Part shown: piece after piece, positions 12,530 to 21,099 of the stretch
Layout of the letters: each line of letters starts with the position of its first letter
How positions within the stretch are numbered: position 1 is the first letter of the stretch
Assembly: GCA_002254845.1 (NCBI GenBank)
Contig: NKPT01000017.1
Location: 1-53,833, forward strand
Length of the DNA stretch: 53,833 bases
Direction of reading: 5' to 3'
Origin: Chloracidobacterium sp. CP2_5A
Lineage (GTDB): Bacteria; Acidobacteriota; Blastocatellia; Chloracidobacteriales; Chloracidobacteriaceae
Notes under the pieces: generated by a model
The model's database searches: none
Told to the model about the DNA's origin: nothing
Seen by the model: the letters and a program-made list of their open reading frames with translations, nothing else
Made by a program: the position numbers and the translations under genes

Positions 12530-14143
12530 ATGGCATTACCGGCGATAGCTCCCGCCGCGGCGTCGTCCGCCGGGCGGCTTCCGAACCTGGCCGCGCTGTG
12601 TCCGTGGGCGCTTGCGGCGGCGACAGCCGGGCTGTTGATTCTGGCTTTTCCGCCTTTCAACCTGTCGCGGCTGGCGCTCATCGCCCTTGCGCCGCTGCTG
12701 TGGGCGATTGTCGTCGTCGAGCGCTCGACGACCGCGACGCTGCTGGGCTGGCTGGCCGGGGCGCTCTTCTACTATGGAACGAGTTGGTGGGCGACCTACT
12801 CGCTTATCGCCTACGGTCAAATCCCGACGCTCGCGGCGCACCTGCTGATTTTCATTGCCGCCTGGATTGCCGCGCTCCCGACGGCGTTGTTCGCGTGGGG
12901 CGCGCATCTCGCGACGCGCCGGGACGCCGCGCTGGGCTGGTGGCTGGTGCCGGCGTGGTGGTGCGCAAGCGAGTGCATCCGCGGGGAAGTCCTGGCCTTT
13001 GGATGGAATCCGCTAGCCAACGCCGTCGCCTTTGAGCCGTGGCTGGCGCGCGCCGCGGCGCTTGGCGGACACCGCCTGGTTGGGGCGATGCTGGCGGCGG
13101 CGGCGACCGGCGTCGCCTACGCTGGATGGTCTCGGCGGCATCCGCGACGGGCGGCGGCAGGATTGGTCGCCGCCGCGCTGGCGCTCGCCGTTCCGGCGCT
13201 GGCGGCGGCGGCTTTGACCCCGCCGGCTTCGGCGGAATCCGCCGCGTCGGCAATGGCGGCATTGACCGTTGTCGCGGCGCAGCCCTGCGCTCCGCAGGGA
13301 GCGGCGCGCGCTGACGAATACGCCTGCGCCTACGCCCGGCAGCGGGCCCTGGCGGCGGAAGGTCTGCGGCAAGCGTCGCCGGAGACCGTGAGACTGGTGG
13401 CGTTCCCGGAGTCGCAACTTGCGCCCGACTTGAGCGCGCCCAACGCGGAAGCCGACTTCCTGCCGCTGCTCGGCGCGGGGGCGTATGTGTTGACCAATGC
13501 GACGCGGCCCGTCGGCGACGGCTTCGCCAACGCCGCCGTCCTCTACGCGCCGAACGGACGCTTGGCCGAGTATCAGAAAACGCATTTGATGCCGTTTGGC
13601 GAGTATGTCCCGCTTGGTCGCTATCTGCCGTTCAAGCTCCCGACGCTGGCGACCGAGGCCGTCCCCGGCGCGCGCGTCGAGACGCTTCCGATGAATGCCG
13701 ACATCCGGTTAGGCGTCGGCATCTGCTTCGAGTCGACCTTTCCGAGCCTGCACCGGACGTTTCGCCGCCAGGGCGCGAATGTGCTGGTTAACTTAGCGAA
13801 CGACGGCTGGTTCGGCCCGACGCCTGGCAGCGAGCAGCACCTGCGGCATTTGGTCTATCGCGCGATTGAAACTGGCTGTCCGATCGTCCGCGTGACCAAC
13901 GACGGCGTGAGCGCGCTGCTTGACGCCAACGGTCGCCTGCGCGATGTCATCCCCAAGAATCAGCCGGACGCGCGCGCCTGGACGGTTGCGCCGGCGTCGC
14001 CCGAAACGACGCCCTACGTTGTCGCGGGCGACTGGTTCGAGTGGAGCTGTCTGGCGGCGGTTGGCGGCGCGCTGCTCTGGACGCTCTGGCGGCGAATTCG
14101 GTTCTACGCTGGAGCCGTCGCTGATTTGGTCGCCGGCGAATAG
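12530..14143 (+). CDS. lnt: Apolipoprotein N-acyltransferase
   Basis: This 537-residue inner-membrane enzyme has several N-terminal hydrophobic segments (about 25-215), a periplasmic nitrilase-type domain (about 245-510) and a final membrane segment (about 510-527). The catalytic triad is visible: Glu in FPESQ (about 294), Lys in QKTHLMPFGEYVP (about 350) and Cys in GICFES (about 399). It transfers an acyl chain from phospholipid to the N-terminal cysteine of lipoproteins, the last step of maturation in Gram-negative bacteria. It follows ino1 by 5 bases. Confidence 0.95.
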   Translation: MALPAIAPAAASSAGRLPNLAALCPWALAAATAGLLILAFPPFNLSRLALIALAPLLWAIVVVERSTTATLLGWLAGALFYYGTSWWATYSLIAYGQIPTLAAHLLIFIAAWIAALPTALFAWGAHLATRRDAALGWWLVPAWWCASECIRGEVLAFGWNPLANAVAFEPWLARAAALGGHRLVGAMLAAAATGVAYAGWSRRHPRRAAAGLVAAALALAVPALAAAALTPPASAESAASAMAALTVVAAQPCAPQGAARADEYACAYARQRALAAEGLRQASPETVRLVAFPESQLAPDLSAPNAEADFLPLLGAGAYVLTNATRPVGDGFANAAVLYAPNGRLAEYQKTHLMPFGEYVPLGRYLPFKLPTLATEAVPGARVETLPMNADIRLGVGICFESTFPSLHRTFRRQGANVLVNLANDGWFGPTPGSEQHLRHLVYRAIETGCPIVRVTNDGVSALLDANGRLRDVIPKNQPDARAWTVAPASPETTPYVVAGDWFEWSCLAAVGGALLWTLWRRIRFYAGAVADLVAGE

Positions 14144-14201
14144 GCTGCCAACGCCCGGCGCGACGATGTAGCATCCAGTCTAAGCTTGGAGACCTTTTGC
14201 G

Positions 14202-15605
14202 ATGAGCGTCCGCTTTTTCAACTCCTTGACTCGATCCCGCGAGCCGTTTCTTCCGCTTGAGCCGGGACGGGTCCGGATGTACGCCTGCGGCCCGACGGTT
14301 TATAACTTCGCCCACATTGGCAACTTCCGAACGTTTGTGTTTGTGGACGCGCTCCGCCGGCATCTGAAATGGCGCGGCTACGAATTGCTGCACGTCATGA
14401 ACCTGACCGACGTGGACGACAAGATCATCCGCGACGCGCGCGCCGCCGGACTGCCGCTGCGCGAGTTTACGGAAAAATACATCAGGCATTTCTGGGAGGA
14501 CGCCGACGCGCTCGGCATCGAGCGCCCGGAAGTCGCGCCGCGCGCCACGGAACACATCCCGGAAATGATTGCGCTGATTGGTCGCTTGACGCGCTGCGGC
14601 TGCGCCTACCACAGCGACGGCTCAACCTATTTCCGCATCGCGTCCTTCCCCCGCTATGGCGCGCTATCGGGCGGCAAGCTGGCCGGGAATGTCGCTGGAG
14701 CGAGCGAGCGCGTCGAGGCGGATGAATATGAGAAGGACGACGCGCGCGATTTCGCGCTCTGGAAGCGCTCGCAGCCCGATGAGCCGGCTTGGGATTCGCC
14801 GCTCGGGCCGGGACGCCCGGGGTGGCATATCGAGTGCTCGGCGATGGCGATGAAGTACTTGGGCGAATCGCTCGACATTCACTGCGGCGGCGTGGACTTA
14901 ATGTTCCCCCACCACGAGAATGAAATCGCCCAGTCGGAAGGCGCGACGGGCAAGCCCTTTGCCAAGTATTGGCTTCATGCCGAGCATTTGCTGGTCAACG
15001 GGCGCAAGATGTCCAAGCGGGAAGGGAACTACTACACGTTGCGCGATCTGCTGGAGCGCGGCTACGCGGCGCGGGCTGTTCGCTACGCGTTGGTGGCCGT
15101 CCCCTATCGCAAGCCGCTCAATTTCACGCTGGAAGGCGTGGAAGCGGCGGAGCGTCGCCTTAAGCGGCTGAACGAAACTGTCCGCCGGCTGCGCGAAGCC
15201 AAGTCGGTCGTCGCTGAAGCGGCCGACGACGCGGCGACGACGATCGCCCAGGCGCGCAAAGCGTTTGGCGCGGCGATGGATGACGACTTAAACACGGCCG
15301 AGGCGCTCGCGGCCGTAGCGCAGCTTGAAACCGCCGTCAACATCGCGCTAACGCGCGGCGAGCTTTCCGAGCCCTTCAAAAGGACGGCGCTGGCGGCATT
15401 CGACGACGTACAGACGGTGCTGGGCATTCTCGACCCGCCAGAGGAAGCCCTGCTCGACGCAGCCGTTGAGGCGCTCATCGCGGAGCGGATGGCGGCGCGC
15501 CAGGCCAGGAACTTCGCCCGCGCTGACGCGATTCGGGCGCAACTGGCGGCGCAGGGCGTCCTGCTGGAGGATGGCAAGGACGGCACGCGCTGGCGGCGGG
15601 CGTGA
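14202..15605 (+). CDS. cysS: Cysteinyl-tRNA synthetase
   Basis: This 467-residue class I aminoacyl-tRNA synthetase has a zinc-ligand Cys29 in ACGPTVYNFAHIGN, with the HIGH-type motif as HIGN at 38-41, and KMSKR at 269-273. Further zinc ligands are suggested by WHIECSAMA and FPHHENEIAQSEG (about 215-245). The C-terminal helical anticodon-binding region includes RQARNFARADAIRAQL (about 430), normal for CysRS. It charges tRNA-Cys with cysteine. Length is typical for the family. A GGAG ribosome site lies 14 bases before the ATG. Confidence 0.97.
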   Translation: MSVRFFNSLTRSREPFLPLEPGRVRMYACGPTVYNFAHIGNFRTFVFVDALRRHLKWRGYELLHVMNLTDVDDKIIRDARAAGLPLREFTEKYIRHFWEDADALGIERPEVAPRATEHIPEMIALIGRLTRCGCAYHSDGSTYFRIASFPRYGALSGGKLAGNVAGASERVEADEYEKDDARDFALWKRSQPDEPAWDSPLGPGRPGWHIECSAMAMKYLGESLDIHCGGVDLMFPHHENEIAQSEGATGKPFAKYWLHAEHLLVNGRKMSKREGNYYTLRDLLERGYAARAVRYALVAVPYRKPLNFTLEGVEAAERRLKRLNETVRRLREAKSVVAEAADDAATTIAQARKAFGAAMDDDLNTAEALAAVAQLETAVNIALTRGELSEPFKRTALAAFDDVQTVLGILDPPEEALLDAAVEALIAERMAARQARNFARADAIRAQLAAQGVLLEDGKDGTRWRRA

Positions 15606-15791
15606 GGCTTCGGCGCGGGCGGCGTTGGACGCGGTTCGCCACCGCTCTGCGGGCGGGACAAAGTACGCGCCGTCGGGCTCAATGCGGGCGCCGCGCTCCT
15701 GTTCAAGCGCCGTGACCGCTTTCCAGAAGTCTGTTGACGTAGCGCCGAAGCGGGCGCGAATGGCGTCTTCGGCAGCGCGCCCGGCCGGCAT
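15348..15791 (-). CDS. Possible small gene or gene remnant antisense to the cysS end
   Basis: I do not recognise this frame with confidence. From the ATG at 15791 it begins MPAGRAAEDAIRARFGATS and continues through DFWKAVTALEQERGA and IEPDGAYFVPPAER. This first part uses codons like the neighbouring genes and loosely resembles small helix-turn-helix proteins of the DUF3263 type. The second half (below 15606) is simply antisense to cysS and reads as Arg-rich noise. It may be a truncated gene whose true end was lost, or a chance frame. The frame also stays open upstream through the tandem repeat at 15820-15854. Confidence 0.25.
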   Translation of the reverse strand: MPAGRAAEDAIRARFGATSTDFWKAVTALEQERGARIEPDGAYFVPPAERWRTASNAARAEASRPPPARAVLAILQQDALRRQLRPNRVSAGEVPGLARRHPLRDERLNGCVEQGFLWRVENAQHRLYVVECRQRRPFEGLGKLAAR

Positions 15792-16019
15792 CGGGAGAAC
15801 CCCTTCGCTTGGCAGGGTCGCGTAAAAGGGGCGCGTAAAAAGGGGCGCGTAAATTAGCCCGCGCAATCGCGCCGACTTAACGGCTCTGGGCATCAGCTTT
15901 GACCTGGCTTGGGCTGGACGTGGCCAGCCGCGCCGGATGGATGGTTCGGCGCGGCGTCGGGGCTGGAGTAGACTGCCTCTAAGAAGAGAGACCTGCCGCA
16001 TAGGGACTGAAAAACGACG
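15606..16019. other. 414-bp spacer between cysS and the M16 peptidase gene
   Basis: The spacer holds the doubtful minus-strand frame described above and a short tandem repeat at 15820-15854. I see no intrinsic terminator for cysS and no clear promoter for the peptidase gene. Confidence 0.5.
15820..15854. repeat. Tandem repeat, about 2.7 copies of a 13-14 bp unit
   Basis: The unit GCGTAAAAGGGGC is followed by a second copy with one extra A and a partial third copy (GCGTAAA). Confidence 0.8.
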
Positions 16020-17315
16020 ATGACCATGCCTGCTTCCCCTTCGCTGCTCACCGCCGGCGTGCAGCGCCACATTTTATCCAACGGCCTGACGGTATTGCTC
16101 AAGGAGGCGACGTCAAGCCCAATTGTGTCCGCCATGATTTGGTATCGCGTCGGGTCGCGCAACGAGCCGGCCGGGAAAACCGGGCTGTCCCACTTCCTCG
16201 AACACATGATGTTCAAGGGCACGCGGCGGCTCGGCAAGGGCGAAATAGACCATCTGACGCTCGTCAACGGCGGTCGCAACAACGCCTTCACGTGGATGGA
16301 CTTTACGGCCTACTACTTCGCCTTCGCGGCGGATCGCTGGGATGTGGCGCTGGAGATTGAAGCCGACCGGGCGCAGAACGCCGCCTTTGACCCGGCGGAG
16401 TTCGAGTCTGAAAGGCAAGTCGTCTTGGAAGAGCTGCAAATGTGCCTGGATAGCCCCTTTGACGCGCTTGAGATGGAAATCTGGGCAACGGCTTTTCGGC
16501 AGCACCCCTACCGCGCGCCGACCATCGGCTGGCGCGAGGATGTCGAGCGTCTGACGGTGGATGACATGCGGCGCTACTACGAAAGCTACTACTGCCCAAA
16601 CAACGCCACGCTGGTCGTCGTGGGCGACATCCGCCCGGAAGCGGCGCTGCGGCGGATTGAGGCGACTTTTGGCGCGCTGCCGATGCGGGACGTGCCGCCG
16701 CCGCCCCACGCCTGCGAGCCGCCGCAGCGCGGCGAAAAGCGCGTGACCGTGAAAAAGCCGACGCCGTTGCCCCGGCTGACCATCGGCTACCATGCGCCGG
16801 AAGTGGCGCACCCGGATTCCTATGCCCTGCATGTCGCCTCGATGCTGCTGTCTTACGGGCGCACGTCGCGGCTCTATCAGCGGCTACAAGAGAAAGACGA
16901 GTCAGTGACGTTCGCCACGGCGCACTACGCGGAGCATATTGACCCGTCGCTGTTTACGATTGCAGCCGAGGTTAAGCCCGACCGCGCGCCGGCTGAAGTC
17001 GAGGCCGCCATCACCGAAGAAGTGGAACGCCTAGCCCAAGAGCCGCCGACCGAGCTGGAGCTGGCTAAGGCGAAGCGGCAAACTGAGGCCCAGTTTATTT
17101 TGGGCAACGAGGAAATTCTCAACCAGGCGATGCTCTTGGGCGAGTATGAAACCATCGCCTGCGGCCCGCGCGTCACTGAAGACGCCCGCGGGTATCGCTA
17201 TCTTGACGCCTATTTGCAGCGCGCGCGCCAGGTGTCGGCCGCGGACATCCAGCAGGCGGCGGCAGCCTACCTGCGCCGCGACAATCGGACAGTCGGATGG
17301 CTGGTCAACCCCTGA
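16020..17315 (+). CDS. M16 family zinc peptidase (insulinase/processing-peptidase type)
   Basis: The protein has 431 residues. The inverted zinc motif HxxEH is present as HFLEH at 58-62, with the distal glutamate in ERQVVLEELQ (about 137-138), so it should be catalytically active. The N-terminal peptidase half (about 15-215) and the C-terminal M16_C half (about 165-400) match the length of one-unit M16 proteins. No signal peptide is evident, so it may be cytoplasmic or anchored by a partner. The downstream hydrolase gene starts on its stop codon (TGATG). An in-frame ATG two codons later (16026) is an equally possible start. Substrates are unknown. Confidence 0.92.
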   Translation: MTMPASPSLLTAGVQRHILSNGLTVLLKEATSSPIVSAMIWYRVGSRNEPAGKTGLSHFLEHMMFKGTRRLGKGEIDHLTLVNGGRNNAFTWMDFTAYYFAFAADRWDVALEIEADRAQNAAFDPAEFESERQVVLEELQMCLDSPFDALEMEIWATAFRQHPYRAPTIGWREDVERLTVDDMRRYYESYYCPNNATLVVVGDIRPEAALRRIEATFGALPMRDVPPPPHACEPPQRGEKRVTVKKPTPLPRLTIGYHAPEVAHPDSYALHVASMLLSYGRTSRLYQRLQEKDESVTFATAHYAEHIDPSLFTIAAEVKPDRAPAEVEAAITEEVERLAQEPPTELELAKAKRQTEAQFILGNEEILNQAMLLGEYETIACGPRVTEDARGYRYLDAYLQRARQVSAADIQQAAAAYLRRDNRTVGWLVNP

Positions 17316-18160
17316 TGAGCGCCGGAACGCACTTTGATTGGCGGGGGCGGCGTTGCTTCTACCAAGTCGCGGGCGCGCCCGACGCGCCGCCGGTCGCGTT
17401 CATTCACGGGCACGCCACGTCGCATTTCACGTGGCGGCATCAAGTGGCGGCGCTCCAAGCTGATTTTCAGGTATTCGCCCCGGACCTGCTCGGCTTCGGG
17501 CGCTCGGACAAGCCGCGCGACCTCGCTTACACCGTCGAGCTGTGGACGGCGCAAATCATTGACTTTATCGAGTCGATCATTCGGCGTCCGGCGCTGCTGG
17601 CGGGAAATTCGCTGGGCGGCTTGATCGCGGCGCGCGTCGCCGACGACCGGCCAGACCTCGTTTCGAGCCTGGCGCTGATTGCTTCAGCCGGCGCGTCGAG
17701 CTATCTGCAAAGCTCGCTCGTTAACTTTCCTTTCTTGCTGATGCGGACGCCGCTTGTCGGGCGGGCGCTCTTCGATACGCTCGTGCAGCGACGTTTCGTG
17801 GAGTGGAACATCCGCAACCGCCTGTACGCCAACCCGGACGCCATCACCCCGGAAGTCATCGCCCACTACCAGGAGTGCTTTTTCGCGCCCGAAAACCGGG
17901 AGATTGTTTTCGAGGTAACGAAGCGGTTCTATGACTTTGTCATGGATGACGCTATGGCGCGGCGCATCGCGCAGCCGACGCTTTTGCTATGGGGCGAGCG
18001 GGACACCTTTGTGCCGCCGATGCGCGGTCGGCAACTAGCGCGCGTGATGCCCAACGCTCGTCTGGAAGTGCTGCCGAACGCTTCCCACTGCCCCCAGGAA
18101 GACCAGCCGGAGCAGGTCAATGCGCTGCTTCGCCAGTTTTACCGGGAAAGCGCGCGATGA
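17315..18160 (+). CDS. Alpha/beta hydrolase
   Basis: The protein has 281 residues. The start at 17315 shares TGATG with the M16 stop, favouring coupled translation; an in-frame ATG lies 6 codons earlier. The fold signature is clear: oxyanion region FIHGHATSHFTWR (about 33), nucleophile elbow GNSLGG (Ser about 100), acid in WGERDTFVPP (about 225) and His in ASHCPQEDQP (about 254). DLLGFGRSDKP is typical of epoxide-hydrolase/haloalkane-type relatives, but the substrate cannot be told. It is the last gene of the rightward group and converges with the PilV-like gene 28 bases on. Confidence 0.9.
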   Translation: MSAGTHFDWRGRRCFYQVAGAPDAPPVAFIHGHATSHFTWRHQVAALQADFQVFAPDLLGFGRSDKPRDLAYTVELWTAQIIDFIESIIRRPALLAGNSLGGLIAARVADDRPDLVSSLALIASAGASSYLQSSLVNFPFLLMRTPLVGRALFDTLVQRRFVEWNIRNRLYANPDAITPEVIAHYQECFFAPENREIVFEVTKRFYDFVMDDAMARRIAQPTLLLWGERDTFVPPMRGRQLARVMPNARLEVLPNASHCPQEDQPEQVNALLRQFYRESAR

Positions 18161-18188
18161 CCTGCGAAAAGACAATCCGCTCAAGCGG

Positions 18189-18896
18189 CTAGATGCCGCG
18201 AATCTGCGAAGGCGGCTGCGTCAGAAGCGTCATAATCTGCACCGTGCGCAGGGCGCTGCCGTTCGCGCGGCTGTATGGGTACCGAACCTGCACGACAACC
18301 CGCTTGACCGTGTCGCCAATGCCTTCATTCGGGCAGTTGGACGCGTCGCCTAGGTCGTATTCGTTGTCATACTCGCGGTCGAAGCAAATCGGAAGCGGCG
18401 GGCCCGTGGGATTGCCGAGGTTTGGCACGGTCGCGTCAGAGGTGCGCACCAGAACGCGGATGGTGAAAGACTCATAACGCGGGTCGAGCCCGCTGGTAAC
18501 CACATCGTCGGTGGTGGCTCGGATCCTGTCCAGCCCAATGTCATTGTAAACCGGCTGGAAGGTATCCGGGAAAATGCCATCGCTGTCGGGCCGGTTGCTC
18601 AAGCGGCGAAAGGTATTGCTATTTCGATTTTCCGGCAAGGGAACGCCGCCAAAGGCGTTCATCTCGCGGATGATCACAATTTGGTTCAGGGTCTCTTCCG
18701 CGAGGTTGCGCGCCAGCAGCAGCTTGTTGGCGTTGAGCGAGCTGGTTAGCGCGATGGACATAAACGCCAACGCCCCAAACATCCCGACGAAAAGAATCAT
18801 CAGCGCCAAAATAAGCTCGATGAGGGTCACGCCCGATTGTCGCGCCCGCTGAAGTCGAGCGCGCCGGACGGCGCGGGTGACATGTCGCGTTTTCAT
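18189..18896 (-). CDS. PilV-like type IV prepilin (minor pilin)
   Basis: The protein has 235 residues from the ATG at 18896, chosen because GGAGG lies 8 bases upstream; an ATG at 18920 is in frame. A basic leader is followed by the prepilin peptidase motif GVTLIEL (G about 22, Glu at +5) and a hydrophobic helix ILALMILFVGMFGALAFMSI. The globular part has two cysteines (PICFDRE and NCPNEG) that may pair. Minor pilins of the PilV/GspI type help prime pilus assembly. It sits apart from the pilMNOPQ cluster 10 kb away and has no other pilin gene beside it. Confidence 0.8.
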   Translation of the reverse strand: MKTRHVTRAVRRARLQRARQSGVTLIELILALMILFVGMFGALAFMSIALTSSLNANKLLLARNLAEETLNQIVIIREMNAFGGVPLPENRNSNTFRRLSNRPDSDGIFPDTFQPVYNDIGLDRIRATTDDVVTSGLDPRYESFTIRVLVRTSDATVPNLGNPTGPPLPICFDREYDNEYDLGDASNCPNEGIGDTVKRVVVQVRYPYSRANGSALRTVQIMTLLTQPPSQIRGI

Positions 18897-19069
18897 CGTG
18901 AACGGCCTCCGCTTGATCAAGCAGGTTTACGCAGAATAGTGCGAAGCAAAGCTCATGCCAAGCGTCCCAATGCGCTAGGCGCTTTAGTTGGCGGACTTTA
19001 GGCTGGATGAAGGGCTTCGCCCGATGCTGCGCGGCTCGCAGGCGTTACTTTTCGTGACGTTTTCTCCCG

Positions 19070-20368
19070 TCAAGCTGTTTCCAATGGCGCTTCAAGGGCT
19101 TTGATAATGACAATGGTCAAGTCATCGCCAAGCGGGGCGGGGCTGGCAAACGCTCGGGCCCCGTCATAGACGGCGCGAGCGATCGTTTCGGCGGCGGCGT
19201 CTCGGTGCCGTCGGATGGTTTCCACAAGCCGAGCGGTTCCAAATTCCTCGCCGCCCTGTCCCGCCTCGGTGACGCCATCGGTATAGAGCGCGACGATGTC
19301 GCCCGGCTGGATTGCGCAGTAGCACTCAATATACTTTCGATCTTCAAAAAGCCCCAAAACGGTGTTGCCGCAGGAAAGCTCCTCGTAAGCTCCGTCGGCG
19401 TGAATCAGCAGCGCCGGGTTGTGTCCGGCGTCGCCATAGCTCAGCCGCCGGCTCGCGGGATCCAGCACGCCGTAGATCGCCGTGACGTATTGCGAGCTGT
19501 CCAGGCTCTCCCAGAGCAGGTAGTTCACCTTGCGCAAGATGACCCGAATGGAGAAGTCGTTCCTCACCTGAGCGCGCAAGCAAGCCCGGAACGTCGCCAT
19601 GATGAGCGCGGCTGGAATGCCTTTGCCTGACACATCCGCAATGGCGATGCCAAGCTGGTGGTTCGGGAAGGGGATAAAGTCGTAGTAATCCCCGCCGACG
19701 GCTTCGTTGGGCACCGTCAGCCCGGCAATGTCAAAGCCCTCCACCGCCGGGGCTTTGTCCGGCAAGAGGCTGCGCTGCACTTGGCGCGCAATGGCCAGCT
19801 CGCTTTCCAGGCGACGCTTTTCAAGCCGCTCCTGATGCAGGATGGCTTTCTCAATCGAGATGGCGGCGGTGGAAGCGAACAGCGTCAGGACTTCCAAGTC
19901 GGCGGCTTTGTAAGCGTCAAGCGTTCGGCTCTCGAGGTTGAGGGCGCCGATAATCCGATTGTTGGCAATGATGGGCGCCACAATTTCCGACAGGGTCAGC
20001 GGGTCGGAGCTAATGTATCGCTGATCTTTGCGCACGTCTGGAATCACCATGGCCCCGCCCGACTGCACCACCCACCCCACAAAGCCTTCGCCTAGGCGCA
20101 GCAGCCGCTCCATCGAAGCTTCATCATAGCCCCGGTGAACCGTGGCCCGGATGCGGCGGTCGCGGCCGTTCGTCTCTAAAACGTAAATGGCGGCGGCGTC
20201 GTAAGGGACAAAGGACTTTATGGAGTCAATAATGAGTGACAAAGTTTCATCCAGGTCGAGCGACCCGCTGATGGCGCGCGTGATTTCCAGCAGGAGACGA
20301 AATTTGGTCTCGAAGGAAAGGGCTTCCGTCGAGGCTGAAAGGTCTGATTCCGTTGAGGTGGTAGGCAT
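19070..20368 (-). CDS. GAF domain PP2C-type (SpoIIE/RsbU) serine phosphatase
   Basis: The protein has 432 residues from the ATG at 20368 (AAAGGAAA 7 bases upstream). An N-terminal GAF sensor (about 25-175; FVPYDAAAIYVLE, EGFVGWVVQSGG, IIGALNLES) is joined by a helical linker (ELAIARQVQRSLLP, about 200) to a SpoIIE phosphatase domain. Metal-binding motifs are GGDYYDF (about 228), IADVSGKGIPAALIMA (about 245), YTDGVTEA (about 370) and GDDLTIVII (about 418). Such proteins dephosphorylate anti-sigma-factor antagonists in partner-switching pathways. No antagonist or anti-sigma gene is adjacent, so its pathway is unknown. Confidence 0.9.
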   Translation of the reverse strand: MPTTSTESDLSASTEALSFETKFRLLLEITRAISGSLDLDETLSLIIDSIKSFVPYDAAAIYVLETNGRDRRIRATVHRGYDEASMERLLRLGEGFVGWVVQSGGAMVIPDVRKDQRYISSDPLTLSEIVAPIIANNRIIGALNLESRTLDAYKAADLEVLTLFASTAAISIEKAILHQERLEKRRLESELAIARQVQRSLLPDKAPAVEGFDIAGLTVPNEAVGGDYYDFIPFPNHQLGIAIADVSGKGIPAALIMATFRACLRAQVRNDFSIRVILRKVNYLLWESLDSSQYVTAIYGVLDPASRRLSYGDAGHNPALLIHADGAYEELSCGNTVLGLFEDRKYIECYCAIQPGDIVALYTDGVTEAGQGGEEFGTARLVETIRRHRDAAAETIARAVYDGARAFASPAPLGDDLTIVIIKALEAPLETA

Positions 20369-20820
20369 ATAGGTTTCCTTTCCCTGCCATGACCTTAGCT
20401 TTTTCGATAGGGCATCGCTATGCCTGCGCGTGACGACGATGTCCGCTGAGCCGTTTTTCCCGATCTCTTCTTGCGTTTCTTCTTGCGCGAGATAACCTGG
20501 AGACTCTGCTGGCTGAAGACGATAGGCATACAGGCCGGCGGCGCAAAGCTGCCTCAAGCGCCTTGTTCCGGAGCGACCTGCGGCCACGCCGCGTCGCCGG
20601 CTGAAGCGCTATCGCTTGTCGCGGCGGAGGCACTCGCTGCCGGAAGCTGAGTCGCGCCAGCGCCGCCGGGCATCCGATACTTTCCAGGGATTTTCCAGGC
20701 GGCTAGAAGCGGCTTAGTCGAGCGGTTCTGAGGCCGTCCCGCCCCGGCCAGCCGCCGCCCCAAGCTTGAACAGCTTCCTCGCTCGCGAGCGCTCGGCGCT
20801 CGAAAAGCCGCTCGGCCCTC

Positions 20821-20860
20821 TGACAAGCTTGCGCTTGGAGTGACAAGCTTGCGCTTGGAG
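20821..20860. repeat. Perfect 20-bp tandem duplication
   Basis: The unit TGACAAGCTTGCGCTTGGAG occurs twice head to tail with no mismatch. Confidence 0.95.
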
Positions 20861-21032
20861 CTGGCCGAGCCGGAGCTAAGGGGCTGCGCCGGTCCGCTGC
20901 CGCTGCGCATTCTCGTCTTCTCGTCAAGCTTGTCTCCAATGCCGCTGACGCCTTGCCCTGTCGAGCCTGCGCTGGGCGCCGGCGCGCGCCTTGAGTGTCT
21001 AGCTGCCAGGTCTATCTGCCGTCGCCGCCCAG

Positions 21033-21058
21033 CGCCGAGGAGCCCAACGCCGAGGAGC
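21033..21058. repeat. Short direct repeat, period 15
   Basis: CGCCGAGGAGC occurs at 21033-21043 and 21048-21058, just before the pckA stop (minus strand). Confidence 0.8.
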
Positions 21059-21099
21059 AACCAGCGGATGGCCCCTCGGCGAACGGGCCTGTCCAGCGG

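Larger units (their letters stand above)
20369..21099. other. 731-bp gene-free stretch
   Basis: No frame here looks like a protein; the longest (20554-21060, minus) is Ala/Ser/Gly/Arg-rich and lacks a ribosome site. The stretch contains a perfect 20-bp tandem duplication (20821-20860) and a 11-bp direct repeat with period 15 (21033-21058). Confidence 0.6.

Noticed and set aside
20554-21060. Minus-strand frame of 168 codons between the phosphatase gene and pckA
   Set aside because: Composition is almost only Ala, Ser, Gly, Arg and Pro, it spans a tandem duplication and lacks a ribosome site.
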